Shown: in pieces, positions 52,258 through 62,960 of the stretch
Position numbering within the stretch: position 1 is the first letter of the stretch
How the letters are laid out: every line of letters starts with the position of its first letter
From: Poa pratensis
Taxonomy: Eukaryota > Streptophyta > Magnoliopsida > Poales > Poaceae
Direction of reading: 5' to 3'
DNA: 64,000 bases
NCBI GenBank assembly: GCA_947311845.1
Contig: CAMZMU010000117.1
Location: 74,609,978-74,673,977 of the forward strand
Program-made: the position numbers and the translations under genes
The notes under the pieces: generated by a model
The model's database searches: none
Told to the model about the DNA's origin: nothing
What the model saw: only the letters and a program-made list of their open reading frames with translations

Positions 52258-55200
52258 CTAATCTGCAACTTCAGTATTTATATTCCTGCAGAGGCATAAA
52301 AGGGCAACATCACAACTGAACGTACAGAAACAAAGATAACACGAGAGACGTACGTTCGAAATGAATCAATCTCCTTCTGGAATTTCTCTAGTTCCTCTGA
52401 ATTGAACATGACGTCCTTAGACTAATCATACAGACAAGAGAAAAATTAGTAAGGAAAACATGTACAGGTAGGAAAGTATATAAAGCTTGAATTGTGTTGA
52501 GAATTGACAAATTTGGGTAAACTTTGGGAGGTGGGCTATTTTTGGCTGAACTTTTCGAAAAGGATCAACTTTGTCATTTCTCAGTGAAATGTGTGACACA
52601 CCAGCTGGATGAAATCTTCTCCCAACTTTTCGTTTTGAAGGAAACAGTAGATAAAGAAAAGAACATATAATCCACTTTCATCCCCAGTTTGCTGTGGCAC
52701 CTGCAAAGTTTTTTAAGTACCAATGTGCCATGGAAAAATTGAAATCAGAAGCAATGATGCAGGCTTGAAAAATGACTTCGAGATGTTAAATAACATACCT
52801 CAGGAAATTCAAGATGGACTTCGTTTATGAACTGCTTGATGTCGTCCCGCTCTTCAGATTTTAAAATATCAACAATCAATCTGGTATTATAGGTGAAGAA
52901 AACAAAATTACACCATGATATTCTAAGCATAACACAAGGTTGCCAACTATGTGTTATGGGAGTGTAAATCATGTCCGCAAAAACTTAGATGCTAGGGTTA
53001 TTTAGAGGCCTAAAAGAAGATATATAAATGAAACTAACCTTTTGATGGTTGATTGCAAATTTACCAGATCTGTTGTTTTGAGTGAATCCAGCAGAAACAT
53101 ATGTGGTTTTTCCTTAGTATCCGAGTAGTTTGTCTCACCGAAATTGCATAAAACAAGGAGGTTCCAGTGTCCACTATGATGAAGAAAGTGCAAATATGAT
53201 ACTATATTAGACAAGCAAAACAGGTCACTGCACAAAGTATTACCGAGATACCTACCAACAGACAATAGGGACAAAAACATATTGTCTTGAGAATATCTTC
53301 TTAGCCTTTATCCACTTAAGGACGTTTGCTACATTATTCCCACTGTCATACATGTTAAACCATAGCGAATCAAAGTATGCATATGCACTCTTCTTATCTT
53401 CACCTATTCGCTTCCAAAGAACCCTATGCACAAAGTTATAGCAGCAAATAAGAAAACCTGGTCTTGAAAAAAGAAGAAAATAAAGGCAAAAGCAGGACAT
53501 ACTCCATGTACGATTCAAAAATATCAGTATCGAACTTGTCTTTGTTTGTTCTGTCCCTCCTGCTGTTTGCAATGCGCTTAGAACTTATTGGGAGGTGGTC
53601 ATCACCACAGGAGGGCTTGCAGGATGGTAATGTATTTCTATTCCTGCAGACACATAAAAGCGCAACAACATCACAACTGAATGTGCAGAAAATAAAGATA
53701 GCGCGAAAAACATACGCTCGGAATGAGTCAATGTCCTTCTGAAAATTTTCCAGTTCCTCTGAATTGAACATGACGTCCTTAGGCTAAATTATACACACAC
53801 AAAAAATTAGTAAAAAAAAAGGTACATGTAGGAAATTATATAAAGGTTGAAATGTGTGATGCACCAGCTGGCTGAAATCTTCTCCCAATTTTCCGTTTTG
53901 AAGAAAACAGTAGATAAAGAAAAGAACATATATGCCACAATCATCTGCTGTTTGCTGTGGCACCTGCAAAGATGTTTGGGTACCAATGTGCCAGAGATAA
54001 ATTGGAATCAGAAGCAATGCTCGACATAAAAAATGAATTCGAGATGTTAATTACAATTTAACATACCTTCGGAAACTCAAGATGGACTTCTTTTATGAAC
54101 TGCTCGATGTCTTGCCGCTCTTCAGTTTTTAAAATATCAATAATCAATCTGGTAATACCGATGAAGAAAAAAAATAAGACTACGAAACTAAACGTAACAC
54201 TATGCATAAAACAAGGTTGCCGATATGCACTATGGGAAGTGTAAACCATGGCTGCAAACAGACCTTAAATGATAATTTTGGAGGCCTATAAAAGAGATAA
54301 AGGAAATCAGACCTTCTGATAGCTGATCGCAAATATATTGGATTTGTTGTTCTGAGTGAATCCAGCAGAAGCATACGCGGTTTTTTCTTAGTATCCGAGT
54401 AGTTCGTCTCACCGAAATTGCATAAGACAAGGAGGTTCCAGTGTCCCCTATGGTGAAGAAAGTGCAAATATGATACTATATTAGACAAGCAAACAGGTCA
54501 TTTCGCAAAGTAATAACAAGAGTAATTAACCTACCAACAAACAATAGGGACAAACACATACTGTCTTGAGAATATCTTCTTAGCCTTTATCCACTTAAGG
54601 ACATTTGCTATATTATTCCCGCTGTTATACATGTTAAACCATAGCGAATCAAAGTACGCATATGCACTCTTCTTATCTTCATCTATTCGCTTCCAAAGAT
54701 GCCTATGCAGAAAGTTATAGCAGCAAATAAGAAAATCTAGTGTTGAAAGAAGAAAAATAAAGTAAGACAAAAGCAGGACATACTCCATGTACGATTCAAA
54801 AATATCGGTATCCAACTTGTCTTTGTTTGTTTTGTCCCTCCTGCTATTTGCAATACGCTTTGAACTTCTTTTTGGGAGAAGGTCATTACCACAGGAGGGT
54901 AATACTTTTTTGGAGCTCCCAGATGTCTTCACGGTTTCGCTTCTGCTTGTTTGAGGGCGCTTGCTTTTGCACTCTACAATGCAGAAATAGAAATTACATA
55001 TAAATAAGATACAGATAGATACATATTAGACACAAATATCATGTCACTGCGATTTTGTGGTTCTTAGTTCTTCATGCTAAAAGTGTACCCAGAAATTTTT
55101 CTTACATCATTATATGCTTTGCATGTCCCACATAAATCCACAACCAGCAAACAAGTTACATTTAAAGTCCATTTCCCTCTTATTATTTTGATACTCAGTT

Positions 55201-56646
55201 TAGGACTTCATCTTCAAAATTACCTTTAGAGGTGAGCTAAAATAAAATAAGATTCAGAACTAAGCATCTGGCATAATTAACAATCAGTACCCACATTAAC
55301 CGAGCATAAGAAGAGAGAGAAGTTGTGCTCTTCTCAAAGAGAAAGGCGCAAGATTATGGTTCATGATGGTGAGCAAAATTTCTATTCATCCAAAGATATA
55401 ATAATCTATGTTGCATAAGCATACTGTAAGTTATGCTATGATTTACAAATTAACCTGAAAATGAGCAATGATAAACCAACGAACAGTGAAATGTTCTACC
55501 TTCTAGCTACATGTGAATATTCCTAGTACACCAAGCAAAACAAACAATCTAGTCCACTTAATAAAATTGCAGGAGCAATATTTTCTGTTACAGCCTCCAA
55601 TGTAAGTGACAGCGCACCAGCTAAGAAATCCACAGTTGACACACTAGGTTATGATTTTCCAACTAAATTGCTACCTATGCAAGCACCAGATAATAAAATT
55701 AAGTCACGAAACATGTCGCTCAACATAACTCATATAGAAATGAACCCGAGAAAATTACATAAAGGAGGAGAGGATCCTCCCGGCCTCTACATTTTTCGCT
55801 TCACACAGCCTTCACATTTGGCCAGCTTTGGTCTCAGAACAAATTGGCTCACGATGGGAAAAAACAAAATGACAGATAGATTGTCAAAGCGTGGCCAGCT
55901 TAGGCAGAACAAACCATAATAACAAGAAAAATTAAAAGCCAAAACACCTACGGAGCTAATCATGAGATTATTCACCTCGAAGAGCAGGTTACCATCTTTC
56001 AAGACAACCTTCAAATCACGTATGAAACAAGAAGCTACCGAAATGGTGCATTGAGAACACAGATCTATTTAAAAATCTGATACATATGCATATGAAGCTT
56101 GCTTGACTAGACTTCACTTAGATCCGTATACTAATCTTTAAAGATATAGACCAATAAATATTCTTAATCACATTACATGTACAGGCATCAAGATTTCTGA
56201 GGCAGGGGTGATCCTGAAAGCCATTACCAAGAAGCTAACAGGAAGCAATCATGTAGGCAAGCTTCACCAGGACCAGGACGAACTTATATAACTAATAAAA
56301 GAAGTTTCCAGGCACCAATGAACCCAGAAAGCTTCTCCATTATCACGAAATTAAACAGGGATCGAGCAGCAGCCTAACCCAAACTGAACAACCACGAGTA
56401 TTCCCCTATGGTCTGCCACCCAATGGCGCCACCAGCGCAGCATTGACCATCAGGGCTACCGAGAAACCAACAAATAATCACCACGGATACGCACCACGGG
56501 AACGAGCAGAACAAGAATCACAAGGAAAGGCATAATCGCTCGAATACAGAAAGGGTGGAGACTGAGGGGCGCTCACCCTCATCGTCGTCGCTATCGAGGT
56601 CGATGAACACCTGGCTGCGGCTGCGGCTGCTGCGGCGGCGAGGCAT
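52258..56646 (-). CDS. Tandem two-domain Ulp1-type protease (C48), 506 residues, second domain without catalytic Cys
   Basis: Exons: 56577-56646, 54784-54973, 54535-54702, 54313-54447, 54067-54148, 53865-53963, 53716-53777, 53503-53643 (joint exon), 53256-53423, 53039-53173, 52799-52880, 52602-52700, 52354-52415, 52258-52285. They sum to 1521 bp, 506 codons plus TAG in one frame. Domain 1 has the full C48 set: His145 in WGHWNLLVL, Asp172 in MLLLDSL, Gln218, Cys224 in DDCGIY. Domain 2 (about 285-490) keeps His374 and Asp401 but reads CGHW for WGHW and DESG for DDCG, so Ser453 replaces the nucleophile. The joint exon fuses a last-exon start to an exon-2 body, with matching phases. Intron 1 is 1.6 kb. 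A Gypsy LTR begins 186 bp upstream of the ATG. Alternative reading: an active upstream gene plus a tandem pseudogene. cDNA is needed to decide. Confidence 0.8.
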
Positions 56647-56831
56647 GGCGGCGGGCTCTCGAGAGTGGGGAGCTATTCCTAGGGGTTGATTAATGGATTC
56701 GGCGGGATAGATTGGCGACGGCGAGCTCGAGCTTGGGGAGTGGGGAGCGAAGTGGGCGGTGCTTTCTTGCTCGCCTTTTTTTCCTTTTTCTGGAGAGCCA
56801 TTTTGAATGCTGGAAGCTGGGAGATGTGACC

Positions 56832-57766
56832 TGTCGCAGTAGTGGAACACGGGGTTCCCCTAGTGCTGCCAAAGTGGGTCCATCCCATGTGGGCCCAAGA
56901 TAAAGATGGACAAGACCAAGACTCAACTCAACCTGGCGGGTTCACCGTCAGGACAAGTAAGGCCTATGTCGACAAAGGGCTCCGGTCCTGGGGCCTGCCG
57001 GGTCCCCAAACCAAGCAAGAAGGCAAGGAAGGACCCGAGAGCCCGAGTTCCCGGCAGGAGGCCAGGCTCCCTCTCGGGTACTTCCCCACATCACTGTGGA
57101 TAAGCTCTCCACCTCACGCTAGAAGACCTCAGAAGACTTGGGAAGCAAGGCGAAGGTAGCGCGGGCGGGAAGCACAGCCCGTGGTGGTGTCAGCCCCTGT
57201 CCACCCCAAGGCGGACGCTCCCACCTAACCCAAAGGAGACGCTAGGCTGAGAAGAGGCCACGTCTCCCCCTAAACTAGATGAGGAGGGTCCTTCACGCCG
57301 AAGGTCCCTCGTGCCCCTCACGTGACCCTGTGGCAACCCCTTAGCCTATAAAAGGAGGACCAAGGCACGGAGGAAGGGGAGGTAGAACGAAGGCACAAGT
57401 CCAACCAGAGCAAAACTAGACTAGGGCTGCGAAGGTAGAGGGGAAGGTGATCTCCTCCGGGTCAGGATCTGTCCTTCTTCTACCTCCAGCCAAAACCCTT
57501 CCGGGTACCCCATCCGGGAGGCTCCATTGTAAGCCACACTATGAAGAACCCATCAATTCAGACATGCAGGAGTAGGGCTTTTAGCCTTCGGGCGGCCTGA
57601 ACCTGGGTAACTCCTTGTGTCCCTTTGGTTGCATGCTTTGATCGTGGAGAGGAGAGCTCGATCTAGACTCCGCCCGAGAAAACGATTCTCAGCCTCATTC
57701 GCGCCCCGTGCCGAACCTAAAAGGGGGTATCCTATACTCCCGGTGTCCGTGCATCGAGACACGACA
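56832..57766 (+). repeat. Second Gypsy-type element, left LTR, 935 bp
   Basis: TGTCGCAGTAGTGGAACACG to GAGACACGACA, inverted ends TGTCG/CGACA. It contains CCTATAAAAGGAGGACC (57344-57360), a likely TATA box for element transcription. Confidence 0.9.
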
Positions 57767-57768
57767 TC

Positions 57769-57788
57769 TGGCGCGCCAGGTAGGGGGC
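57769..57788 (+). other. Second Gypsy-type element, primer-binding site
   Basis: TGGCGCGCCAGGTAGGGGGC starts two bases after the LTR; a TGGCGC start is common for plant Gypsy primer sites. The priming tRNA was not identified. Confidence 0.65.
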
Positions 57789-58028
57789 GCAAGCGCTGGA
57801 TTCGTCTACATCAGCCGCGACGGCAAGCTCATCGTCAACAACCTCGGAGTCTACGTCAGGCTCCTCTTCTTCGGAAACAAGCTCGTCGTCAAGTTCTTCT
57901 TCTGGCTCGCGATCTACGGCAAGATCGTCAAGAAGGGCTTCTAGCTCCTCATCTGCGACCGGATCCGCTCCAGGAACCGCCGTCTCCTCGGGCAAGGCGA
58001 GCAGCTGCCTCAGTCACAAGCAAGAGTC

Positions 58029-58666
58029 ATGTCGGGAACTCAGGAGGTCCTTGGAGAGCAAGTGTGCCAGACATCGCGGAAGGACTGGGGGCTAGAGGAA
58101 GCTCTGGGCGTGGCCCGGGCGCTTCTCTCTTTCCCCCCAGATCAGTGCAAGAATGATCCCCGTGCGAAGGCATGGATCAACAGCTTGGAAAACCTGCTGG
58201 ACTACGCTCTCCAATGCCACGCTCCCACGAGTCCTGCCCGACCATCGACCACGGCGCTGCCGTCCCCGAGCCACTACTTCCAGCAGAGGAACAGCCTGAG
58301 GACCCCCATGGCAAACCCCAGGCGTCGCTCACGGGGGACATGGAAGGCCATGCCAGCCAGCACCTCAAGACCTGCTACACGCCGTACCCGGCAACCGTCT
58401 CTGACCTCTATTACTTAGAGCAAGAAGCTGAGGAGACGTTGCACCACTACATCTGGAGGTTTCGGGGCGTCGTCGACCGCATTACCCCGAAGTACCTCTG
58501 CGAGGCTTCCATCATTGCCGCTTTCCACATCAACGTCCGCAACTCCAAGATGCGCGAAAAGATGAGTATCCGCGTTGTGGACACCCTGGAGGACTTGTGG
58601 GACATAGCTGACCGATGTGCCATGATGGAAGAAGCTGCTAACCTTCCACCCCGCAAGAGTCGTTGA
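58029..58666 (+). pseudogene. Gypsy gag fragment, frameshifted
   Basis: The frame from 58029 switches near 58330 to the frame ending at 58666. The second part holds the retrotransposon Gag signature: LYYLEQEAEETLHHYIWRFR, then ASIIAAFHINVRNSKMREKM and LEDLWDIADRCAMMEEA. This is the capsid-like domain. No zinc knuckle or protease follows; the sequence leaves coding structure after the stop. Confidence 0.85.
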
Positions 58667-59195
58667 AGCAAGTCGTGCTGTGTACCCGAAAGAACTGTGT
58701 TGCCGCAAGATGTACCCTGAAGTGGCCCGTTGTCGTTCAAGAACTTCCATGATGAATAAAAGATAAGTTACCCTCAACCCTGTTTCTGTCATACGTGCTA
58801 TCTACTTCTCGGGTAACAGAACATGTGCGGAACTAGAAAGGCAAGGCTCGACCGTCGTGCGAGCACTCATGGGGTATCGACTCTCCCGGGGGTAAAAAGC
58901 GGTGCACAGACCTGATACACCCCGGGGACGTGCGTGCCAGCAGAGTGAGCGGCTTTTTGGGAATCGGTAGGGCTCGCGAGCGCATGCCTGACCAGTCAGG
59001 GCCTCGCGGGTAAGCTTACATCCCAGAAGGTCCCTCAAGGACGTGGAGAAAAGTAAAGACAAGTAAAAGTAACCCGAGAACTAGAGTAGCATAGCAAGTT
59101 CTAGCCTATTACAAGCAAGTTTTAATAAGCTGGTACATGAGATCTGACGCAAAGTTTATTTGGGGCACGAAGTGCCCGAACATGGTGCAGGATAA

Positions 59196-60308
59196 CTAGA
59201 GAGGCGGAAACTTCCTCATGGCAAGTGCAGTCGCGGGAGCCGACACCGCGTGGAGAGAAGCCCTGGAAGGAGACGAGGTCGAGAAATCTGGCAAGGCAAC
59301 GCCAGGATTGGCCTCCCTGAAGGACGCCATCACCAAGGCCGCCGTCGCCTTGCTTGTCTCATGCTTGTCATTCACAAGCTGGGTGACCATCTTGTTCTTG
59401 AAAGACCGGAGATCAGCAGCCACTTCCCTGATGAATCTCGCGACGAGGGGCAGACTCTGACGCTGTGGTTCCAGCACCGAAGCTTCGGTGGGCAGATTCA
59501 GCCGCCTCACTCGCGTCGTCGCCAACTCGCAAGCAGCCTCAACCACAGCGAAACCTTCCTGGTTAAGACGGCGAAGCTCAGACAGCTCAGTGGATGCCTG
59601 GGAGTTGGCCTGGATCAGCTTTTGATTGCCTTCTCTCAGTGTTGCGAGCTCTTTGCACTGCGCCTCCAAGGACTCCTTCAGCTCTGACATCTTCTGGCCG
59701 TCACTCTTGGCCTGCTGCTGCAAAGCTTGGGCGGACTCCTGCTCCTGGTGGAGGACGTTCTTGATATCCTCGATGGTTTGGACGGCCTCTTTCTCCTTGG
59801 ATTTCCAGAGGCAGATGTCCTTATCCCTGGCCTCGAGCTCTTCACGGTGGCGGTCCTCTGCCTCCCTTAGGCGTTTCTCAGTCTGCTGCTCCTGCTGGTG
59901 TTTCTGGAGCTCCAAGGTCTTCTCCTTCTCAGCCAGCTCTGCCTCCCGGGATGCCAGCTGCTGCTCTTTCGCCAAGATGGCCTGTCCTTGGCGCGCACTT
60001 TCGGCCGTCCGGTCTGCATCTTTCTTCTCAAGAGCCTGGTGCAAGATGGTGATCTGGGTTGCCAAGCGGTTCAGCTTGTCCATCCCCTTCTGGATCAGGT
60101 CCTCGACGCTCTCGATGGTCCCCACGACGGCGGCCTCACGGTCGCACAGATCTTTGTCCAGTTGAGCTATCCCGCGGAGGATGGCATCCATCGCGTTGTC
60201 ACCACTAATGGTGAACCCTGGAGTAGCTGCCGGGGGACCTCCCGGGGCAGGCGCACTTTTCGTGCGGTTGGCAGCCAGGCTCTCTTTGATCTTCATCAAC
60301 GCCGCCAT
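59196..60308 (-). CDS. Gypsy antisense gene, coiled-coil part (370 residues)
   Basis: An intact 370-codon frame opposite to gag. Residues about 75-240 are strongly helical, rich in Glu, Gln, Lys and Leu with heptad spacing (ASREAELAEKEKTLELQKHQ), a long coiled coil. The C-terminal third (AACELATTRVRRLNLPTEAS, LVARFIREVAADLRSFKNKM) is globular-looking. It probably is the 3' exon of the antisense gene starting at 62517 rather than an independent gene; the exact splice could not be fixed. Function unknown; no enzyme motif seen. Confidence 0.6.
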   Translation of the reverse strand: MAALMKIKESLAANRTKSAPAPGGPPAATPGFTISGDNAMDAILRGIAQLDKDLCDREAAVVGTIESVEDLIQKGMDKLNRLATQITILHQALEKKDADRTAESARQGQAILAKEQQLASREAELAEKEKTLELQKHQQEQQTEKRLREAEDRHREELEARDKDICLWKSKEKEAVQTIEDIKNVLHQEQESAQALQQQAKSDGQKMSELKESLEAQCKELATLREGNQKLIQANSQASTELSELRRLNQEGFAVVEAACELATTRVRRLNLPTEASVLEPQRQSLPLVARFIREVAADLRSFKNKMVTQLVNDKHETSKATAALVMASFREANPGVALPDFSTSSPSRASLHAVSAPATALAMRKFPPL

Positions 60309-60613
60309 CTCTCACTGGCACCGGAGTCAGTGGAAAAGGCGGCAAAAGTTGTTAACACTGCCCCAGTCATCAAGGAGCTTTCCATCAAGTCAGGGCTTGG
60401 ACCCAGAACAGGGTTCGCGGTCTGCGTCCCCGCAGCCCGCGAACTCGAGACGCCCTTGGTCACTTCTTGACCCTCTGAAGGCGAGAGGGAAGGTGGTTTC
60501 TCCTGACTAGTCCACCAAGAGGGCCACCGGGTGAGAAAACATTGGCCACTGAAGCATCTAAAAGCGAAAGGATGTCAGAAAAAGCATTGGTGCGTCAAAA
60601 AAGCGATGTTACC

Positions 60614-60860
60614 CGCAAGTTCTGGGTTACCTGCTTGCTCGGGCGTCAGGACGTCGAGCGTCTTTCCTGGGTGAGCTAGGGAGGTCGCCGTCACGCTCCC
60701 CACTCCGCTCCCCCGACGGCCTTCAAGTTCTGCTATGGGAGGAGGAAGCATCCCCCCTCCACCGGCTCCGAAGCTAGTGGCGGTGTCGTCCTCCGCCGTG
60801 TCACGCCGCCTCTTGCCAGTACCCAAGGAAGGAGTACCCCTGCACCAACATTCGGTCATT
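60614..60860 (-). CDS. Gypsy antisense gene, middle exon candidate
   Basis: Frame with GTPSLGTGKRRRDTAEDDTA, basic then Gly-rich, after an AG acceptor (TTGGTGCAG) and before GTAACC donors. It fits between the N-terminal and coiled-coil blocks on the same strand. Exact ends are uncertain. Confidence 0.35.
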
Positions 60861-60913
60861 TTCCTTGGGGAAGGCGGGAAATGCAAAACATAAGAAAGAA
60901 GCGAAGAAGAGGC

Positions 60914-62517
60914 TTACTCCCGGGTGCGTTTGTTGCCCATTGACGGGGGAACATCTACCGACGCAGCAGAAGAAGCTTGGGGGCTCGCCGGCGGCTCTCC
61001 CAAGGCAGCAGGCGGCTCCATCACGGGCGACAGGCGGCAGGTGGAAGCTTTCTGGCGGGGGGCTCGGACGAAGTCTGCGGCGCTCGCTTCCTCATCCACA
61101 TGGTCGTCATCATTCCCCACCACCACAACTGGCGGGGAACGGCTGCGGACACTCGGGTCTGGGGCAGCATCGACCCCGCGGGCAGAATGCGGGGGCGGAG
61201 CAGCTTTCTCCTCGTCGTCATCACCGTCATCATCGTCGTCGTCATCTTCATCGTCGTCATCGCTGGCAACCGGGTCGTCGCCAGCAACTCCATCTCTGTT
61301 GGAGGCGTCGGTCTCGTGCCCGTCGCCACCTTCGTCATCATCAGAGCCGGAGAATTCCTCTTCGGATTCCTCCTCGCTCTCGTCGTTGGACTCCCAGAGT
61401 TCTCCTTCTTCGGGGCTGGAAGGTGCCTTGGCCCTGCGGGTCTTCACCGCAGGAGGTTTGGGCCCGTGGTCAGCCCGGCCTACAATACCAAAGGCGTTGC
61501 AGACCGACATCTGCGCCAGAATCTTGTCCTTCTCCGGGTCGTCACACAGAGGCAGAAATCCTTTGGGCAGCTGGTACTTGACCCCCGGAGTGAAGGTCCC
61601 TCTCACGTTATCCCGGACAAGGATTTCTTCCATATCGGGACACCTCAGGCGAGATGGATCCCTGGGGCCCTGGAAGTTCCAGGCCGGGTGTGGGCGCTTC
61701 TGCAGCGGCGCAAGGCGGTTGCGGAGGAAATGAGCAACGATGGCGGCCCCGGAAACTCCTTTCTCGCGAAGAAGTCCGAAGCGCGCCACGACCGCCGAGA
61801 ATTGTTCATCCTGCAAGCTGACGCTTCTCCAAGTGTCCAGATCCACTGGGCGCTCCATCGGCTCCTCAAGTTGAACATCGGCTTCCGGCACCCCGACCAG
61901 GAACCAGTGATCCCTCCACTCATCCCATTTGGATTTGGTCTCCATAAGGGGGTAGGCCCACTTGATCTTCGGACGGAAGCAGAATGTGACACTGCCTCCC
62001 ATCCAGCCTTGCCCCCAATGCGAGGGTAGAAGAAGTGGCGGAACAGCGCCACGGACGGCATCACCCCGACGAACGCCTCGCAGGCGTAAGCGAAGACCGA
62101 CAAGTCGAGAATTGCGCCTGGCGTCAGATGCAAGAGCTTCAGCTTGTACGCGCGCAAGATCTCCATGAAGAAATCAGAGAAAGGGGGGACAAGCCCCATC
62201 AGCATGAAGCTGTCAAAAATGGGGATCTGCGTGGATGTCCTGGTCGCCGACGGCGGGAAGATCTCCGACGCTTTCCTGGCTGGGACACCATCGGCGCCGA
62301 CAGACTCCATCACCCCGAAGTGCCCCGCCTTCCGCATCATCTCCGCATCGCCGGCGAAGCAGCTGGGGAACAAGGCCGTCTGTTTCTTGAGTTCAGCCCG
62401 CTTGGCGTTGCGCGCCGATCTCCGCCGCGATCTCTTGGTTTTTGGGGACAGCGGCTTCTCGATGGGCGAGGCCCCCGTGCCCTTCTTCCTCCGGGCGAGG
62501 GCCTTCAGTCGAGCCAT
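60914..62517 (-). pseudogene. Gypsy antisense gene, N-terminal Transposase_28-like domain and acidic region, one frameshift
   Basis: ATG at 62517; the start is basic (RRKKGTGASPIEKPLSPKTK). A conserved block follows: FDSFMLMGLVPPFSDFFMEI, LLHLTPGAILDLSVFAYACE, FVGVMPSVALFRHFF. The same pattern (H-L-T-P-N/G, then CE.F.G..P...L) is seen in the antisense gene of the first Gypsy element. One base shift near 62010 moves to the frame GWMGGSVTFCFRPKIKWAYP. A very acidic tract (Asp/Glu run at about 61200-61290) precedes the end near 60914, where GAGTAAGCC could be a stop or a splice donor. It resembles PF04195, known from retroelement-derived genes. Role unknown. Confidence 0.65.
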
Positions 62518-62960
62518 GGGAGCAGAAGGGAAGTTGGTGCAATGGCAGCAGGAGGAGGTAGTGGAGCAGAGTCAGGAGGACGAAGGCGGAGGCGGCGATT
62601 TGGGGATTTCGGCGAATCTGGAGAGGTAACGGATACAGTGGAAGCCAGTCGTGGCTTATAAGGCATCCCACACGTCGCGTGCGGCCTCATTACTCCGACG
62701 GACATGGGGATCGAGGGGGCGTGCCGATTTCTGCGTGTTTCGCCCGTTGGATTCCAAGATAAGCACGGAGTCCGTATGAATCGCAACGTTCGCCGCGATT
62801 CTGTCAACAGGACCCGGGGGCTCGTCTCTACCTCGCCTCGGCGGGTCCCCAACAGAGCAGAGCAAGGAAGACCAGGTGCCCGGGGACCCACTTTGACCTA
62901 TCTTTAGGCCATAGCCCGGCAGCTGGAGCAAGAGCCATCGGGACCATGCCCGGGGGCTAC

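Noticed and set aside
53503..53643. A separate third Ulp1 gene starting here
   Set aside because: This exon has no start codon context or promoter, lacks an acidic first exon like the two real gene starts, and is joined in phase to the preceding exon. A downstream tandem fragment remains possible but the fused model explains the sequence better.
59218..60165. Plus-strand open frames opposite the coiled-coil gene
   Set aside because: Low-complexity Ser/Leu/Cys shadows of a Glu/Gln-rich coiled coil on the minus strand.
60924..62029. Plus-strand open frames of 240-350 codons opposite the antisense gene
   Set aside because: Ser/Arg/Val-rich shadows of the acidic tract; they contain no Gypsy pol motif.
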